Origin: Marisediminicola senii
GTDB taxonomy: Bacteria > Actinomycetota > Actinomycetes > Actinomycetales > Microbacteriaceae
Direction: 5' to 3'
Assembly: GCF_011057645.1 (NCBI RefSeq)
Contig: NZ_JAALGE010000010.1
Coordinates: 1-63,705, forward strand
Length of the DNA stretch: 63,705 nucleotides
The notes under the pieces were generated by a model. That model was given only the letters and a program-made list of their open reading frames with translations, did no database searches and was not told where the DNA came from. The translations under genes and the position numbers were made by a program. This document shows, in pieces, positions 17,096 to 25,483 of this stretch (its first letter is position 1; each line of letters begins with the position of its first letter).

Positions 17096-17123
17096 TTGGA
17101 GCACCTTCGAGCCGTGCTATTCT
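17096..17123 (+). promoter_or_regulatory. Candidate promoter of tRNA-Leu
   Basis: TTGGAG at 17096-17101 and TATTCT at 17118-17123 are spaced by 16 bp and lie about 35 bp before the tRNA 5' end. The rest of 16973-17158 shows no coding sequence. Confidence 0.45.
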
Positions 17124-17158
17124 CAAACGTCGGCAAGTCCTGAGGGCTTACCGGATGC

Positions 17159-17244
17159 GCGCGGATGGCGGAAATGGCAGACGCGCTAGCTTGAGGTGCT
17201 AGTGCCCGTATTAGGGCGTGGGGGTTCAAGTCCCCCTTCGCGCA
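17159..17244 (+). tRNA. tRNA-Leu(GAG)
   Basis: An 86-nt class II tRNA folds fully. The acceptor stem pairs GCGCGGA with TTCGCGC, the anticodon stem is CTAGC/GCTAG with loop TTGAGGT giving anticodon GAG (17193-17195), there is a long variable arm (TGCCCGTATTAGGGCG), and the T arm is GGGGG-TTCAAGT-CCCCC. Discriminator A73 is leucine-specific. CCA is not encoded. It reads CUC and CUU codons. No attachment-site duplicate of its 3' end was seen downstream. Confidence 0.97.
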
Positions 17245-17283
17245 CAGCGAATGGATCGGGTGAAAACCCGGAAGTTCGAATGA

Positions 17284-17320
17284 TGGGCCGCAGTGATCAC
17301 GATGTGATCGCCGTGGCCCA
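17284..17320. terminator. Bidirectional hairpin between tRNA-Leu and M23 gene
   Basis: TGGGCC (17284-17289) pairs with GGCCCA (17315-17320) and an inner GATCAC pairs with GTGATC, separated by a 4-nt internal mismatch. The element lies between two convergent genes and can fold from either strand. The T run after it is weak (ATTTCTGGTTT), so termination strength is uncertain. Confidence 0.5.
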
Positions 17321-17384
17321 TTTCTGGTTTCCGGGGCTTGGCCAAATGGAGACAGCGTCGCACCGCCCATGATCCTGCTGCGGC

Positions 17385-18650
17385 TTAGCTGACGCCCTTG
17401 GACTGCAGGAACGGCGTCGGAGAGATTGCCACTCCCCCGCGCCTGATCTCGAAGTGCAGGTGGCATCCGGTGGAAACCCCGGCGGTGCCGACGGCCGCGA
17501 TCTGCTGGCCCGCGTTCACCTGAGCGCCGACACGGACCAGAATTCCATTCGAGAACATGTGCGCGTAGCTGGAAGTGATGCCGTCACCGTGGTCGATCGT
17601 GATCTGGTTGCCATAGCCACCTGCCGGCCCTGCGGCAATCACCTTGCCAGCCGAGGCCGCGAAGATGGCAGTGCCGCAGCTGCTTCCATAGTCATCGCCG
17701 GAGTGCAGTCGATAGTCCCTGTAGACGGGGTGCAGTCGATTTCCGTATGCCTGGAAGCTTCCGTAGTTCACGATCGGGTTGGTCCATCCCTGTGCGGAGA
17801 TGGACCCGCTGACGCCGGGAGTGACCGGGCTACTGGCCGTCATCGTGGCTGCAGCGGTCCTGCGCTTCTGCTCCTCCAGCGCATACCCCTGCTCGACCGA
17901 AATGCGGGCGTCACGCAGCGTTTCGAGCTGCGCCTGTAGCTGCGCTTCCTGCGCCTGCTGATCCTGGAGTGCGGCCTCCGCCTCCGCCTGCGCCTCCGCA
18001 GCCTGCTCGAGTGACTTCTGGGAAGCCGCAGCCAGGCGTGCAAGCTCCGTCTCAGCCACGGAGGCCTGTGCGCCCAGCGCATCGGCGGTGCGTGTCGCGA
18101 CCGTCGCCCTCGTGAACAGCGACTCGTCACGCTCGGCGAGCTTCGTGGTCGTGCTCAGGCGATCCAGGAGGTCGGTGCCGCTGTCCCCGCCGAAGAATAC
18201 TTCGAGTGTGGGGTCGTTCGTCGATCGGGCGAGCATCGCCGCTTGCTGCCCGGCCCTGGTCTTGATCTCCTCGGCCTCGGCGTCGGCGTCATCCGCCTGT
18301 TCCAGGAGGGTGGCGGTGTGCCCGGTTGCCTCGTCCAGGAGGTCGCGCGCCTCTTGCAATTCCTCGCCACGCTGTTCAGCGAGGGCGTTGGCCTCGTCGA
18401 CCCGGGTCGTCAGGGCATCCAGCAGCCCGGTGATGCGAGTGATCTCGGCCCGGGTCGCCTCCTCGCTTCCTCGCGCGGCTTCGACGTCTGCCCACGTGGG
18501 GTTATCCGGCTCTGCAGAGGCCGCAGCTGAGCCACCGGCGAGCATCGCAAAGACGAGAACCGCGGCTGCGATGCCGTTTCGAGATCGACGGATTTTCGAT
18601 GCCTGTGTGCTGGCCGTGTTAGTCAGTTCTCTGCTCCGAAGTCCATTCAC
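17385..18650 (-). CDS. Secreted M23-family peptidoglycan endopeptidase with coiled coil
   Basis: The 421-residue product has a Sec-type signal peptide (RRSRNGIAAAVLVFAML, cleavage near ASAEP). A long Ala/Glu/Gln-rich coiled coil follows (about 50-250), then a C-terminal lysostaphin-type M23 domain (about 285-415). Its zinc ligands are in HSGDDYG and the HLHFE motif. Such proteins, resembling EnvC/RipA-like hydrolases, cleave peptide cross-links during cell separation, with the coiled coil as regulator. I chose GTG 18650; the AGGAG lies 14 bp upstream, farther than usual, so the exact start is uncertain. The 180-bp gap to the DUF72 gene is less GC-rich than its surroundings; I found no riboswitch consensus in it. 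Confidence 0.87.
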   Translation of the reverse strand: MNGLRSRELTNTASTQASKIRRSRNGIAAAVLVFAMLAGGSAAASAEPDNPTWADVEAARGSEEATRAEITRITGLLDALTTRVDEANALAEQRGEELQEARDLLDEATGHTATLLEQADDADAEAEEIKTRAGQQAAMLARSTNDPTLEVFFGGDSGTDLLDRLSTTTKLAERDESLFTRATVATRTADALGAQASVAETELARLAAASQKSLEQAAEAQAEAEAALQDQQAQEAQLQAQLETLRDARISVEQGYALEEQKRRTAAATMTASSPVTPGVSGSISAQGWTNPIVNYGSFQAYGNRLHPVYRDYRLHSGDDYGSSCGTAIFAASAGKVIAAGPAGGYGNQITIDHGDGITSSYAHMFSNGILVRVGAQVNAGQQIAAVGTAGVSTGCHLHFEIRRGGVAISPTPFLQSKGVS

Positions 18651-18830
18651 ATGTCTGCCGGTCTCTCCTGGCGACTGTTCATGCTTACATGCGTTTGCTT
18701 GGAACAGTGTTTTTTGGTGAAAAGTCACGTCCTGGCCGACGGCGTCGGATCAGGCGGTACTCAGCCCTCGCGAGACATTCCAGCGCTGGTTCACCGTAGT
18801 GAGGCGACATTTTTCGGGTTGGATTGGATC

Positions 18831-19565
18831 ATGATGGCGAGGATCGGTACTTCCGGCTGGAGCTACGACCATTGGGGCGGCGTGCTGTACCCGCCCGGGA
18901 TGGCGCCGCGCGATCGCCTCGCGCGGTACGTGGAGGCGTTCGACACCGTCGAGCTGAACGCGAGCTTCTACCGGTGGCCGCGTGCCGCGACGTTCGCATC
19001 GTGGCGGCGCCGCCTGCCGGAGGGATTCGAGCTGACGGTGAAGGCCCCGCGCGGCATGACCCACGCCCGCAAGCTGTATGCGCCGGAGGAGTGGATCGAC
19101 CGCATGGCGGTGAGCCTCCACGAGCTGGCGGGTCGGCGCGGGCCGCTGCTGGTGCAGCTTCCGCCGGCGCTCGAGCGGGACGACGATCGCCTCGACTGGT
19201 TCCTCGCCCGACTCCCCCACTGGATGCGTCCGGTCATCGAGTTTCGGCACGCGTCGTGGAACGACGAGGCAGTCTTCGCGCTGCTCGAGCGCCACGGCGC
19301 GACCTACTGCGTCACGAGCGGCGCCGGTCTGCCGTGCGTGCTGCGCGCGACGTCGAACACGGTCTACATCCGGTTCCATGGCCCGGACGACGAGCACCTC
19401 TACGCCGGGTCGTATCCCGCGGAGGCGATCGCGTGGTGGGCCGACCGCATTCGCGAGTGGGAGGGGCAGGGACGTGAGGTGTACGGGTACTTCAACAACG
19501 ATGGGGGCGGCAACGCGGTGCGTGATGCCTGGGCGTTGCGTGCTGCCGTGGCATCCATCGCCTGA
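18831..19565 (+). CDS. DUF72 family protein
   Basis: The 244-residue protein starts ARIGTSGWSYDHWGGVLYPPG, the family signature, and keeps FYRWPRAATFASWRRRLP, APRGMTH and VYGYFNNDGGGNAVRDA. DUF72 has a TIM-barrel fold and unknown biochemical role. ATG 18831 and ATG 18834 are both possible. It converges with the regulator gene at 19605 across a 39-bp gap containing a 6-bp hairpin (19588-19604) but no T run. Confidence 0.88.
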   Translation: MMARIGTSGWSYDHWGGVLYPPGMAPRDRLARYVEAFDTVELNASFYRWPRAATFASWRRRLPEGFELTVKAPRGMTHARKLYAPEEWIDRMAVSLHELAGRRGPLLVQLPPALERDDDRLDWFLARLPHWMRPVIEFRHASWNDEAVFALLERHGATYCVTSGAGLPCVLRATSNTVYIRFHGPDDEHLYAGSYPAEAIAWWADRIREWEGQGREVYGYFNNDGGGNAVRDAWALRAAVASIA

Positions 19566-19604
19566 GGGTTCTGGGCACTGGACGCGCCACGCGAATGCCG
19601 CGTG

Positions 19605-20801
19605 TCACACCGACAGGCGGTAGCCGCGCTTGATCACGGTCTCGACGAGTCCGGGGCGCTTGAGGTTCTGCCGCAGGCGGCTGAGTGCGACCTCGAGGGC
19701 ATGGTCGTCGAGCACGGTCGGCGTCGATGCGGCGAGCGCGGTGCGCGAGACCACGTCGCCCCGCGCGGCCACGAGTGCGCGCAGCAGGGCGAGCGAGGTG
19801 GGCGGCAGCACCGACCTGGCGCCGTCGATGAGCACGACGGCTCCGCGCAGCTCGATCAGGCCGTTGCTGGTCTGGATACTCGTGACGCGGTCCTTCTCGA
19901 GGCGGTCGCAGACCAGCTTGATGAGGGCGCCGAGCCGAAAGCGGTCGGGCTGGATGACCGGGATGCCGAGGGCGATGAGCGGCTCGGCCGTGACGGGACC
20001 TACCGCCGCCGCGAGCACTGCCGAACGGAACGCCTCGGCGACCTCGGAGAGCCTGCCGAGCGCCTCCGCGGTGCTGAACAGCGCGTGCACGGCAGGAGCG
20101 CTGGTGAACGTGACCGCGTCGAGCTGCTGCCCGGCGATGGCCTCGATGAGGCGCTCGACCCGGGCGTCTGAGGTGTCGAGCCCGAGCCAGCGGTACGGCG
20201 CGACGGTCAGCACCCGGTGCCCGGCGGAGCGCAGGCGGTCGAGCTGGTGCTCGTCGGTGTAACCGTGCAGCTGGATCGCGACCGTGCGCGGCTCGGGGAA
20301 GTCGGCCAGCGTCTTGGTAACCAGGCTCGCGGTGGTCTCCTCGTCGCTCATGGCGGTGTCGTTGAGTCCTGCCGCCCGGATGCCGCCGCGCGCCTTGGGT
20401 CCGCGCACGAGGATGCTGGTGTCGGCGAACGCATCGAGCAGGTCGTCGCCGAGCCCGCCTGCGTCGGCCACTTCGAACCAGCGCCGGATGCCGTACGAGG
20501 TGGTGGCGAGCAGCACGTCGGGCCGGCTCTCGATCATCGCGCGGGTGTCGGCGAGGATCGGCTCGTCGTCGACCCTGGCGGCCATCTTGAGCGTCGGCGC
20601 GTGCAGCACCGTCGCCCCGCGCCGCTTCAGCGCGTCGATGAGGTCTTCCGACCGGCGGTCGCTGGTGACGCCGATGCGAAAGCCGTCGAGCTGGTCGAAC
20701 CGGAAGCCGACGGTGCCGGTGTCGGTGGAGGGTTCGGTAGAAAGAGGAGGAGCCACCGGGCTGGCGTCGGCGCCCGCCGTCGCATCCGTCATGGCCGTCA
20801 C
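19605..20801 (-). CDS. nnaR: HemD-like/OmpR-type fusion regulator (NnaR-like)
   Basis: The 398-residue protein fuses a uroporphyrinogen-III synthase-like domain (about 35-285; GFRIGVTSDRR, AVTFTSAPAVHALF) to a C-terminal OmpR-type winged helix (about 300-398; SLALLRALVAARGDVVSR, LEVALSRLRQNL, ending KRGYRLSV). This is the architecture of mycobacterial NnaR, which activates nitrate/nitrite assimilation together with GlnR. The gene is the third in nirB-cobA-nnaR with ATGA coupling, which supports that role. Whether the HemD part is still catalytic or senses a tetrapyrrole or another ligand cannot be told. The name is transferred from architecture and context. Confidence 0.82.
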   Translation of the reverse strand: MTAMTDATAGADASPVAPPLSTEPSTDTGTVGFRFDQLDGFRIGVTSDRRSEDLIDALKRRGATVLHAPTLKMAARVDDEPILADTRAMIESRPDVLLATTSYGIRRWFEVADAGGLGDDLLDAFADTSILVRGPKARGGIRAAGLNDTAMSDEETTASLVTKTLADFPEPRTVAIQLHGYTDEHQLDRLRSAGHRVLTVAPYRWLGLDTSDARVERLIEAIAGQQLDAVTFTSAPAVHALFSTAEALGRLSEVAEAFRSAVLAAAVGPVTAEPLIALGIPVIQPDRFRLGALIKLVCDRLEKDRVTSIQTSNGLIELRGAVVLIDGARSVLPPTSLALLRALVAARGDVVSRTALAASTPTVLDDHALEVALSRLRQNLKRPGLVETVIKRGYRLSV

Positions 20802-21574
20802 TCCGAGGGGGCGAGCGCCGCGGCCGTCTCGAGCACGAACGCGGCGTTCGCGTCATCCCGATTCGCATACGCCACGACCTCGCCGATCACGAGCACCGCC
20901 GGCGACTTCACGCACGCGGCGGTCGCGTCGTAGACGATGCGGTCGAGCGACGAGAAGATCGACCGCTGCTCGCGCGTGTAGCCCCGTTCGATGACGGCGA
21001 TGGGGGTGGATGCCGGCAGCCCGTGTCGCACGAGGCCCTGGGTGATCTGCGGCAGGTTGCCCACGCCCATCAGCACCACGATGGTGCTGGCGAGCCCCGC
21101 CAGCCCGGCCAGCTCGGTCTCGCTGAACGGAGCGTGCCCCGACACCACCGTGAACATGCGGCTGACGTCGCGGTGTGTGACGGCGATACCGGCCGCCGCG
21201 GGCACGGCGACCGCGCTGGAGACCCCGGGGATCACCGTGACCTCGACGCCGGCGGCGCGGCAGGCCATGACCTCTTCTCCCCCGCGGCCGAAGACGAACG
21301 GGTCGCCGCCCTTGAGGCGTACGACGCAGGATCCCTCGAGGGCATGCTTCACGATGAGCCCCTCGATGTCGCACTGCGGGATCGGGTGGTGGCCCGGGGT
21401 CTTGCCGACGTCGATGAGTAGTGCCGTCGGGGCGAATTGGGCCAGCCGGTCGTGGGGTGCGAGGCGGTCGTAGAGCACGACGTCGGCGGCGGCGAGCGCC
21501 TTGACCGCGCCGAGGGTGAGGAGGTCTTCCGAGCCGGGTCCGCCCCCGACGAGGTAGACCTGCCCGGGAGTCAT
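20798..21574 (-). CDS. cobA: Uroporphyrinogen-III C-methyltransferase (SUMT)
   Basis: The 258-residue protein starts VYLVGGGPGSEDLLTLGAVKAL and contains VRLKGGDPFVFGRGGEE, VIPGVSSA, ITHRD-like VTHRD and VVLMGVGNL, all SUMT motifs. It adds two methyl groups from SAM to uroporphyrinogen III, giving precorrin-2, the precursor of siroheme. It is the stand-alone form; the CysG dehydrogenase/chelatase domain is absent. It overlaps both neighbours by ATGA. Siroheme made here would feed NirB, with CbiX as candidate iron chelatase. A precorrin-2 dehydrogenase is not in the window. Confidence 0.94.
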   Translation of the reverse strand: MTPGQVYLVGGGPGSEDLLTLGAVKALAAADVVLYDRLAPHDRLAQFAPTALLIDVGKTPGHHPIPQCDIEGLIVKHALEGSCVVRLKGGDPFVFGRGGEEVMACRAAGVEVTVIPGVSSAVAVPAAAGIAVTHRDVSRMFTVVSGHAPFSETELAGLAGLASTIVVLMGVGNLPQITQGLVRHGLPASTPIAVIERGYTREQRSIFSSLDRIVYDATAACVKSPAVLVIGEVVAYANRDDANAAFVLETAAALAPSE

Positions 21575-24162
21575 GCTCCCTCCCGCACGGGGATGCGCGA
21601 CCCGCTGAGCAGCACGCCCTTGCCCGCGGCGCGTTCCTCGTCGGTGGGTGGGCGCACCTGGTCGCGTTCGGGCACCCGCAGGTGGCTCGGGTCGGCCTCC
21701 TCCGGCGCGTTGACGAAGGTGCGGAACCGGCGCAGACGCTCGGGGTCGCGCAGGGTGGCCGCCCACTCGTCTTCGTAGTTCTCGACGTGCTTCGCCATCG
21801 CCGACTCGAGTTCGTCGGCGAGGCCGAGGGAGTCGTTCACGACCACGTCGTACACGTGCTCGAGGCCGCCCTCCATCTCCTCCATCCAGCGTGCGGTGCG
21901 CTGCAGGCGGTCGCCGGTGCGGATGTAGTACATCATGTAGCGGTCGATGTACGTGATCAGGGTCTCGTCGTCGAGGTCGCCGACGAGCAGGTGGCCGTGG
22001 GCCGGCTGGTATCCCCCGTTGCCGCCGACGTACATGTTCCAGCCCTTGTCGGTCGCGATGACCCCGACATCCTTGCCGCGGGCCTCCGCGCATTCGCGGG
22101 CGCACCCCGAGACCCCGAACTTGAACTTGTGCGGGGCCCGGAGGCCGCGATAGCGGAGTTCGAGCCGCACGGCCATGGCGACGGCATCCTGCACCCCGAA
22201 ACGGCACCAGGTCGACCCGACGCAGCTCTTCACGTTGCGGAGCGCCTTGCCGTAGGCCTGCCCGGATTCGAACCCGGCGTCGACGAGGCGCTTCCAGATC
22301 TCGGGCAGCTGGTCGAGGCTCGCCCCGAACATGTCGATGCGCTGCCCGCCGGTGATCTTCGTGTAGAGACCGAAGTCGATGGCCACCTGGGCGATGACCG
22401 CGAGCTTCTGCGGGGTGACCTCGCCGCCCGGCATCCGTGGAACCACCGAATAGGAGCCGTCACGCTGCAGGTTCGCGAGGGCGCGGTCGTTGGTGTCCTG
22501 CAGGCCGGCGCGACCCTCGCCGAGGATGTACCCCTGGTGCTGGCTGGCGATGACCGACGCGATGGTGGGCTTGCAGATGTCGCAGCCGCGGCCGGTTCCG
22601 TAGGTCGAGATGATCTCGTCGAACGAGGTGAGCCCGGTGACCCGAACGGTTTCGTAGAGCTCCTGGCGGGAGAGCGGAAAGTGCTCGCACAGCGCCTTCG
22701 ACACGGTCTGGCCCGATTTGACCAGTTCGGTCTCGAGGATCTTCTTGACCAGCGGAACGCACGAGCCGCACTGGGCGCCGGCGCGGGTGCACGCCTTCAG
22801 CGGGCCGAGCTCGGTGCACGCTTCGCCGTCGGGGGTGCCGATGCCGTTGACCGCGTCGCGGATGGTGTGCGCCTCGATGTTGTTGCACGAGCACACCAGG
22901 GCGGAGTCGGGCAGCTCGGAGCTGGCCGGCCCGTCGCCGCCGGCCGCGCTGAGGTAGGCGCCGGGTTCGTCGCCGAGCGCCGCGCCGAGCATCGGTCGCA
23001 GCATCGCGTATGGGCTTGCGTCGCCGACGAACATGCCGCCGAGGAGTGTCTTGGCATCGTCGGTCACGACGAGCTTCTGGTAGACGCCGCGCACCGGATC
23101 GGCGTAGACCACCTCGAGGGCGCCCTCGGTCGTGCCGAGTGCGTCGCCGAAGCTCGCGACGTCGACCCCGGCGAGCTTGAGCTTGGTCGCGTCGTCGACG
23201 GTGGTGAACTCCGCGAAGCCGCCGAGCAGCCGGTCGGCGACCACCTCGGCCATGGCATTCGCGGGGGCGACGAGTCCGGTGCAGCGGCCCTCGAAACTGG
23301 CGACCTCGCCGATGGCGAAGATGTCGGGCGACGAGGTGCGGCAGTCGGTGCCGATCACGATGCCTCCGCGCGGCCCGAGCTCGAGCCCGGCGGCCGCGGC
23401 CAGTTCGTCGCGCGGGGTGATACCGATGGCGAAGACCACCAGGTCGGCCGGCAGCACCTGCCCGTTGGCGAGGCGCACGGCCGTGACCGCCGAGCCGTCG
23501 TCGGTGAGTTGGATGTCGCGGGGCCGAGTTCCCAGGTGCAGCGCGATGCCCTTGCCGGCGATCACCCTGCCGAGTGCCTGGCCCGCGCCCTGGTCGAGCT
23601 GCGCCGACATCAGCCACGGCCCGGAGTGCACGAGCGAGGATTCTGCGCCGCGGGCGGCGAGCCCGCCTGCCGCCTCGAGTCCGAGCAGGCCACCTCCGGC
23701 GACAACCGCGCGCGGTGCCCGGCCGAGCGACACGCTCAGGCGGGCGACCTCGTCGCGCAGCCAGTCGACGTCGTCGATGGTGCGGTACACGCGAATGTGC
23801 TCGGCGCCGGGAATGTCGGGAACCGGTGCAGACGACCCGGTCGCCATGACGAGCTGGTCGAACGGCAGTCGGCGGTCGTCGCTGGTCTCGACCGTGTGGC
23901 CGATGGGGTCGATGGATGTCGCGGCGACGCCCGACAGCACCGACACGTGGTCGGGGTGCCACTCGGTCTGCGCGGTGAGTGACAGGTCGACCGACGACTC
24001 CATCCGCTGGCTGAGCGCCACCCGGTCGTACGGGGCGTGGATCTCCTCGGAGATGACCGTGATGCGGGTGGCCAGCTCCGGGTCGCGTGCCCGGAGGGCA
24101 TCGGCGGCGCGGTGGCCGGCGGGCCCACCGCCGATGATGAGTACTTCGCGGGTGGTCGTCAT
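21571..24162 (-). CDS. nirB: Assimilatory nitrite reductase [NAD(P)H] large subunit
   Basis: The 863-residue protein has, in order: an FAD/NAD-binding module (LIIGGGPAGHRAADAL; VVAGGGLLGLEAAGGLA), a BFD-like [2Fe-2S] domain (VCSCNN, CGSCVPLV), the nitrite/sulfite reductase ferredoxin half-domain and the siroheme/[4Fe-4S] domain. The ligand cysteines of the last are CVGSTWC and GCAREC. It reduces nitrite to ammonium in the cytoplasm with NAD(P)H. ATG 24162 starts directly at the flavin domain. The gene heads nirB-cobA-nnaR. Unusually, its partner nirD is not downstream but divergent across a 161-bp control region. Confidence 0.96.
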   Translation of the reverse strand: MTTTREVLIIGGGPAGHRAADALRARDPELATRITVISEEIHAPYDRVALSQRMESSVDLSLTAQTEWHPDHVSVLSGVAATSIDPIGHTVETSDDRRLPFDQLVMATGSSAPVPDIPGAEHIRVYRTIDDVDWLRDEVARLSVSLGRAPRAVVAGGGLLGLEAAGGLAARGAESSLVHSGPWLMSAQLDQGAGQALGRVIAGKGIALHLGTRPRDIQLTDDGSAVTAVRLANGQVLPADLVVFAIGITPRDELAAAAGLELGPRGGIVIGTDCRTSSPDIFAIGEVASFEGRCTGLVAPANAMAEVVADRLLGGFAEFTTVDDATKLKLAGVDVASFGDALGTTEGALEVVYADPVRGVYQKLVVTDDAKTLLGGMFVGDASPYAMLRPMLGAALGDEPGAYLSAAGGDGPASSELPDSALVCSCNNIEAHTIRDAVNGIGTPDGEACTELGPLKACTRAGAQCGSCVPLVKKILETELVKSGQTVSKALCEHFPLSRQELYETVRVTGLTSFDEIISTYGTGRGCDICKPTIASVIASQHQGYILGEGRAGLQDTNDRALANLQRDGSYSVVPRMPGGEVTPQKLAVIAQVAIDFGLYTKITGGQRIDMFGASLDQLPEIWKRLVDAGFESGQAYGKALRNVKSCVGSTWCRFGVQDAVAMAVRLELRYRGLRAPHKFKFGVSGCARECAEARGKDVGVIATDKGWNMYVGGNGGYQPAHGHLLVGDLDDETLITYIDRYMMYYIRTGDRLQRTARWMEEMEGGLEHVYDVVVNDSLGLADELESAMAKHVENYEDEWAATLRDPERLRRFRTFVNAPEEADPSHLRVPERDQVRPPTDEERAAGKGVLLSGSRIPVREGA

Positions 24163-24263
24163 GCTCGCCGAGGCTACGGGCACGCCGTGACGGGTCGGTT
24201 TCTGCCGTGTGTCGGCGGCATGACGCGTACCCCACAACGGGGGCGTCGCGATGTGAGGCCCGT

Positions 24264-24301
24264 TTCACACGGGCGTAACGTGCTCTCCGCGGGACCGAAA
24301 C
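24264..24301. promoter_or_regulatory. Candidate GlnR-type operator in nirB-nirD divergent region
   Basis: On the plus strand TTCAC (24264), GTAAC (24275) and GAAAC (24297) fall on an 11-bp register (offsets 0, 11, 33; offset 22 is the non-matching TCCGC). Actinobacterial GlnR boxes are built of GTnAC/GAAAC half-sites with this spacing. The site lies 22-60 bp upstream of nirD. Three of four half-sites match, so this is a reasonable but unproven candidate. Confidence 0.5.
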
Positions 24302-24323
24302 ACGACGCCCGTACGGTCGCAGC

Positions 24324-24689
24324 ATGACGATGACCACCAGTGCGCCCGTGACCGACGCCACGACCGGAACCTGGACCGTCGCCTGCGCGGGAGCGGAACT
24401 CGAACCCCTGTGGGGCGAGACGGTGCTTCTCGCGGGGCGGCAGATCGCCCTCATCAAGCTGTCGGACGACGAGCTGTACGCGGTCGGCAACCAGGATCCG
24501 CACACCGGAGCGTTCGTGATGGCGCGCGGGATCGTGGGATCGCGGGGCGACATCCCGACTATCGCCTCACCCCTGCACAAGGAGGTCTACGACCTGCGCA
24601 CGGGGGCTGGGCTGTCGAACCCGGCACTCCGCATCGACAGCTATCCGAGCCGCATCGTCGACGGCGTCGTGGAAGTGCAGCTGCCGTAG
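24324..24689 (+). CDS. nirD: Assimilatory nitrite reductase small subunit
   Basis: The 121-residue Rieske-fold protein (TWTVACAGAELEPLWGE; LYAVGNQDPHTGAF; IASPLHKEVYDLRTG) lacks the paired Cys/His ligands of true Rieske proteins, as expected for NirD, which carries no cluster. It supports NirB. Its start lies 161 bp from the nirB start on the opposite strand, so both are probably controlled from the shared region with the GlnR-like site. cbiX follows after 2 bp. Confidence 0.93.
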   Translation: MTMTTSAPVTDATTGTWTVACAGAELEPLWGETVLLAGRQIALIKLSDDELYAVGNQDPHTGAFVMARGIVGSRGDIPTIASPLHKEVYDLRTGAGLSNPALRIDSYPSRIVDGVVEVQLP

Positions 24690-24691
24690 CC

Positions 24692-25483
24692 ATGCCCATC
24701 CCCGACCCCATCCCCGACCCCCCAGCCCTGCTCGCCATCTCGCACGGGACGTCGTTGCCGACGGGCCAGCTCGCGGTGTCGAACCTCGTCGACGCGGTGG
24801 CGCGCGAGACCGTGGTGCGCGTCGAGCCCGGGTGCGTCGACGTGCAGATGCCCGACGTGCCCGCCGTTCTGTCGTCGCTTGATGATGGGCAGGATGCCGT
24901 CATCGTTCCTCTGCTGCTCAGCGCCGGGTTCCACGTGCACGTCGACCTCGTGAACGAGGCCGCGGCGGTGGATCGTGACGTCACCATCGCCCGCGCCCTC
25001 GGACCGGATGACCGCATCGTGCGCGTGCTTGCCCGTCGGCTCGGGCAGGCCAGGTTGCGCCGCGGCGACGCCGTCGTGCTGGGGTGTGCGGGGTCGACCG
25101 ACGCACGCGCCGTCGAGGATTGCTTCGAGATGGCCCGGCGCCTCAGTGCGATGATCCACCGCCAGGTCGAGGTGGGCTTCATCAGTGCCGCGCGCCCCCG
25201 GCTGCCCGAGGCGATCGCCACGGCACGCAAGGCCAACCCGGGAGCCCGCGTCGTCGTGAGCACCTACCTGTTGGCGCCCGGGTACTTCAACGATCTCGCG
25301 CACGGCATGGGGGCCGACGCGGCGACAGACCCGCTGCTCGTCGCAGACCACCCGGCACCGCCGGAACTGGTGTCGGTCGTGCTCGACCGGTACGCCGAGG
25401 TCGCTACGACCGCGGTCGCCCCGCCACGTCGGCCGCTGCGGGCGGGAACGTCGGCCAGCGGAACTCGTACCCGGACGCGGTGA
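24692..25483 (+). CDS. cbiX: Sirohydrochlorin chelatase (CbiX/SirB family)
   Basis: The 263-residue protein has LLAISHGTS near residue 14 and FISAARPRLPEAIA and TYLLAPGYFNDLA in the second half. It is a two-lobed class II chelatase in which the first His (SHGT) is a metal-binding candidate. In nitrite-reducing actinobacteria it probably inserts iron into sirohydrochlorin for NirB. It starts 2 bp after nirD with a 12-bp tandem duplication (24698-24709 and 24710-24721) encoding IPDPIPDP. Its last 80 bp overlap the 3' end of the convergent epimerase gene; this tail (PPRRPLRAGTSASGTRTRTR) looks like read-through rather than fold. Confidence 0.88.
   Translation: MPIPDPIPDPPALLAISHGTSLPTGQLAVSNLVDAVARETVVRVEPGCVDVQMPDVPAVLSSLDDGQDAVIVPLLLSAGFHVHVDLVNEAAAVDRDVTIARALGPDDRIVRVLARRLGQARLRRGDAVVLGCAGSTDARAVEDCFEMARRLSAMIHRQVEVGFISAARPRLPEAIATARKANPGARVVVSTYLLAPGYFNDLAHGMGADAATDPLLVADHPAPPELVSVVLDRYAEVATTAVAPPRRPLRAGTSASGTRTRTR

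Noticed and set aside
17159-18830. Integrative element at tRNA-Leu
   Set aside because: No integrase, no second copy of the tRNA 3' end and no phage-like gene follows; the M23 and DUF72 genes are ordinary chromosomal genes.
18651-18830. c-di-AMP (ydaO) or other riboswitch before the M23 peptidase gene
   Set aside because: Such riboswitches often precede actinobacterial wall hydrolases, and the leader is long and AT-richer, but I could not find the conserved ydaO, TPP or cobalamin core sequences. A covariance-model search would settle it.
21682-23982. Plus-strand open frame of 766 codons opposite nirB
   Set aside because: It has no recognisable domain, while nirB on the minus strand carries every expected cofactor motif. 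Long antisense frames are expected at this GC content.
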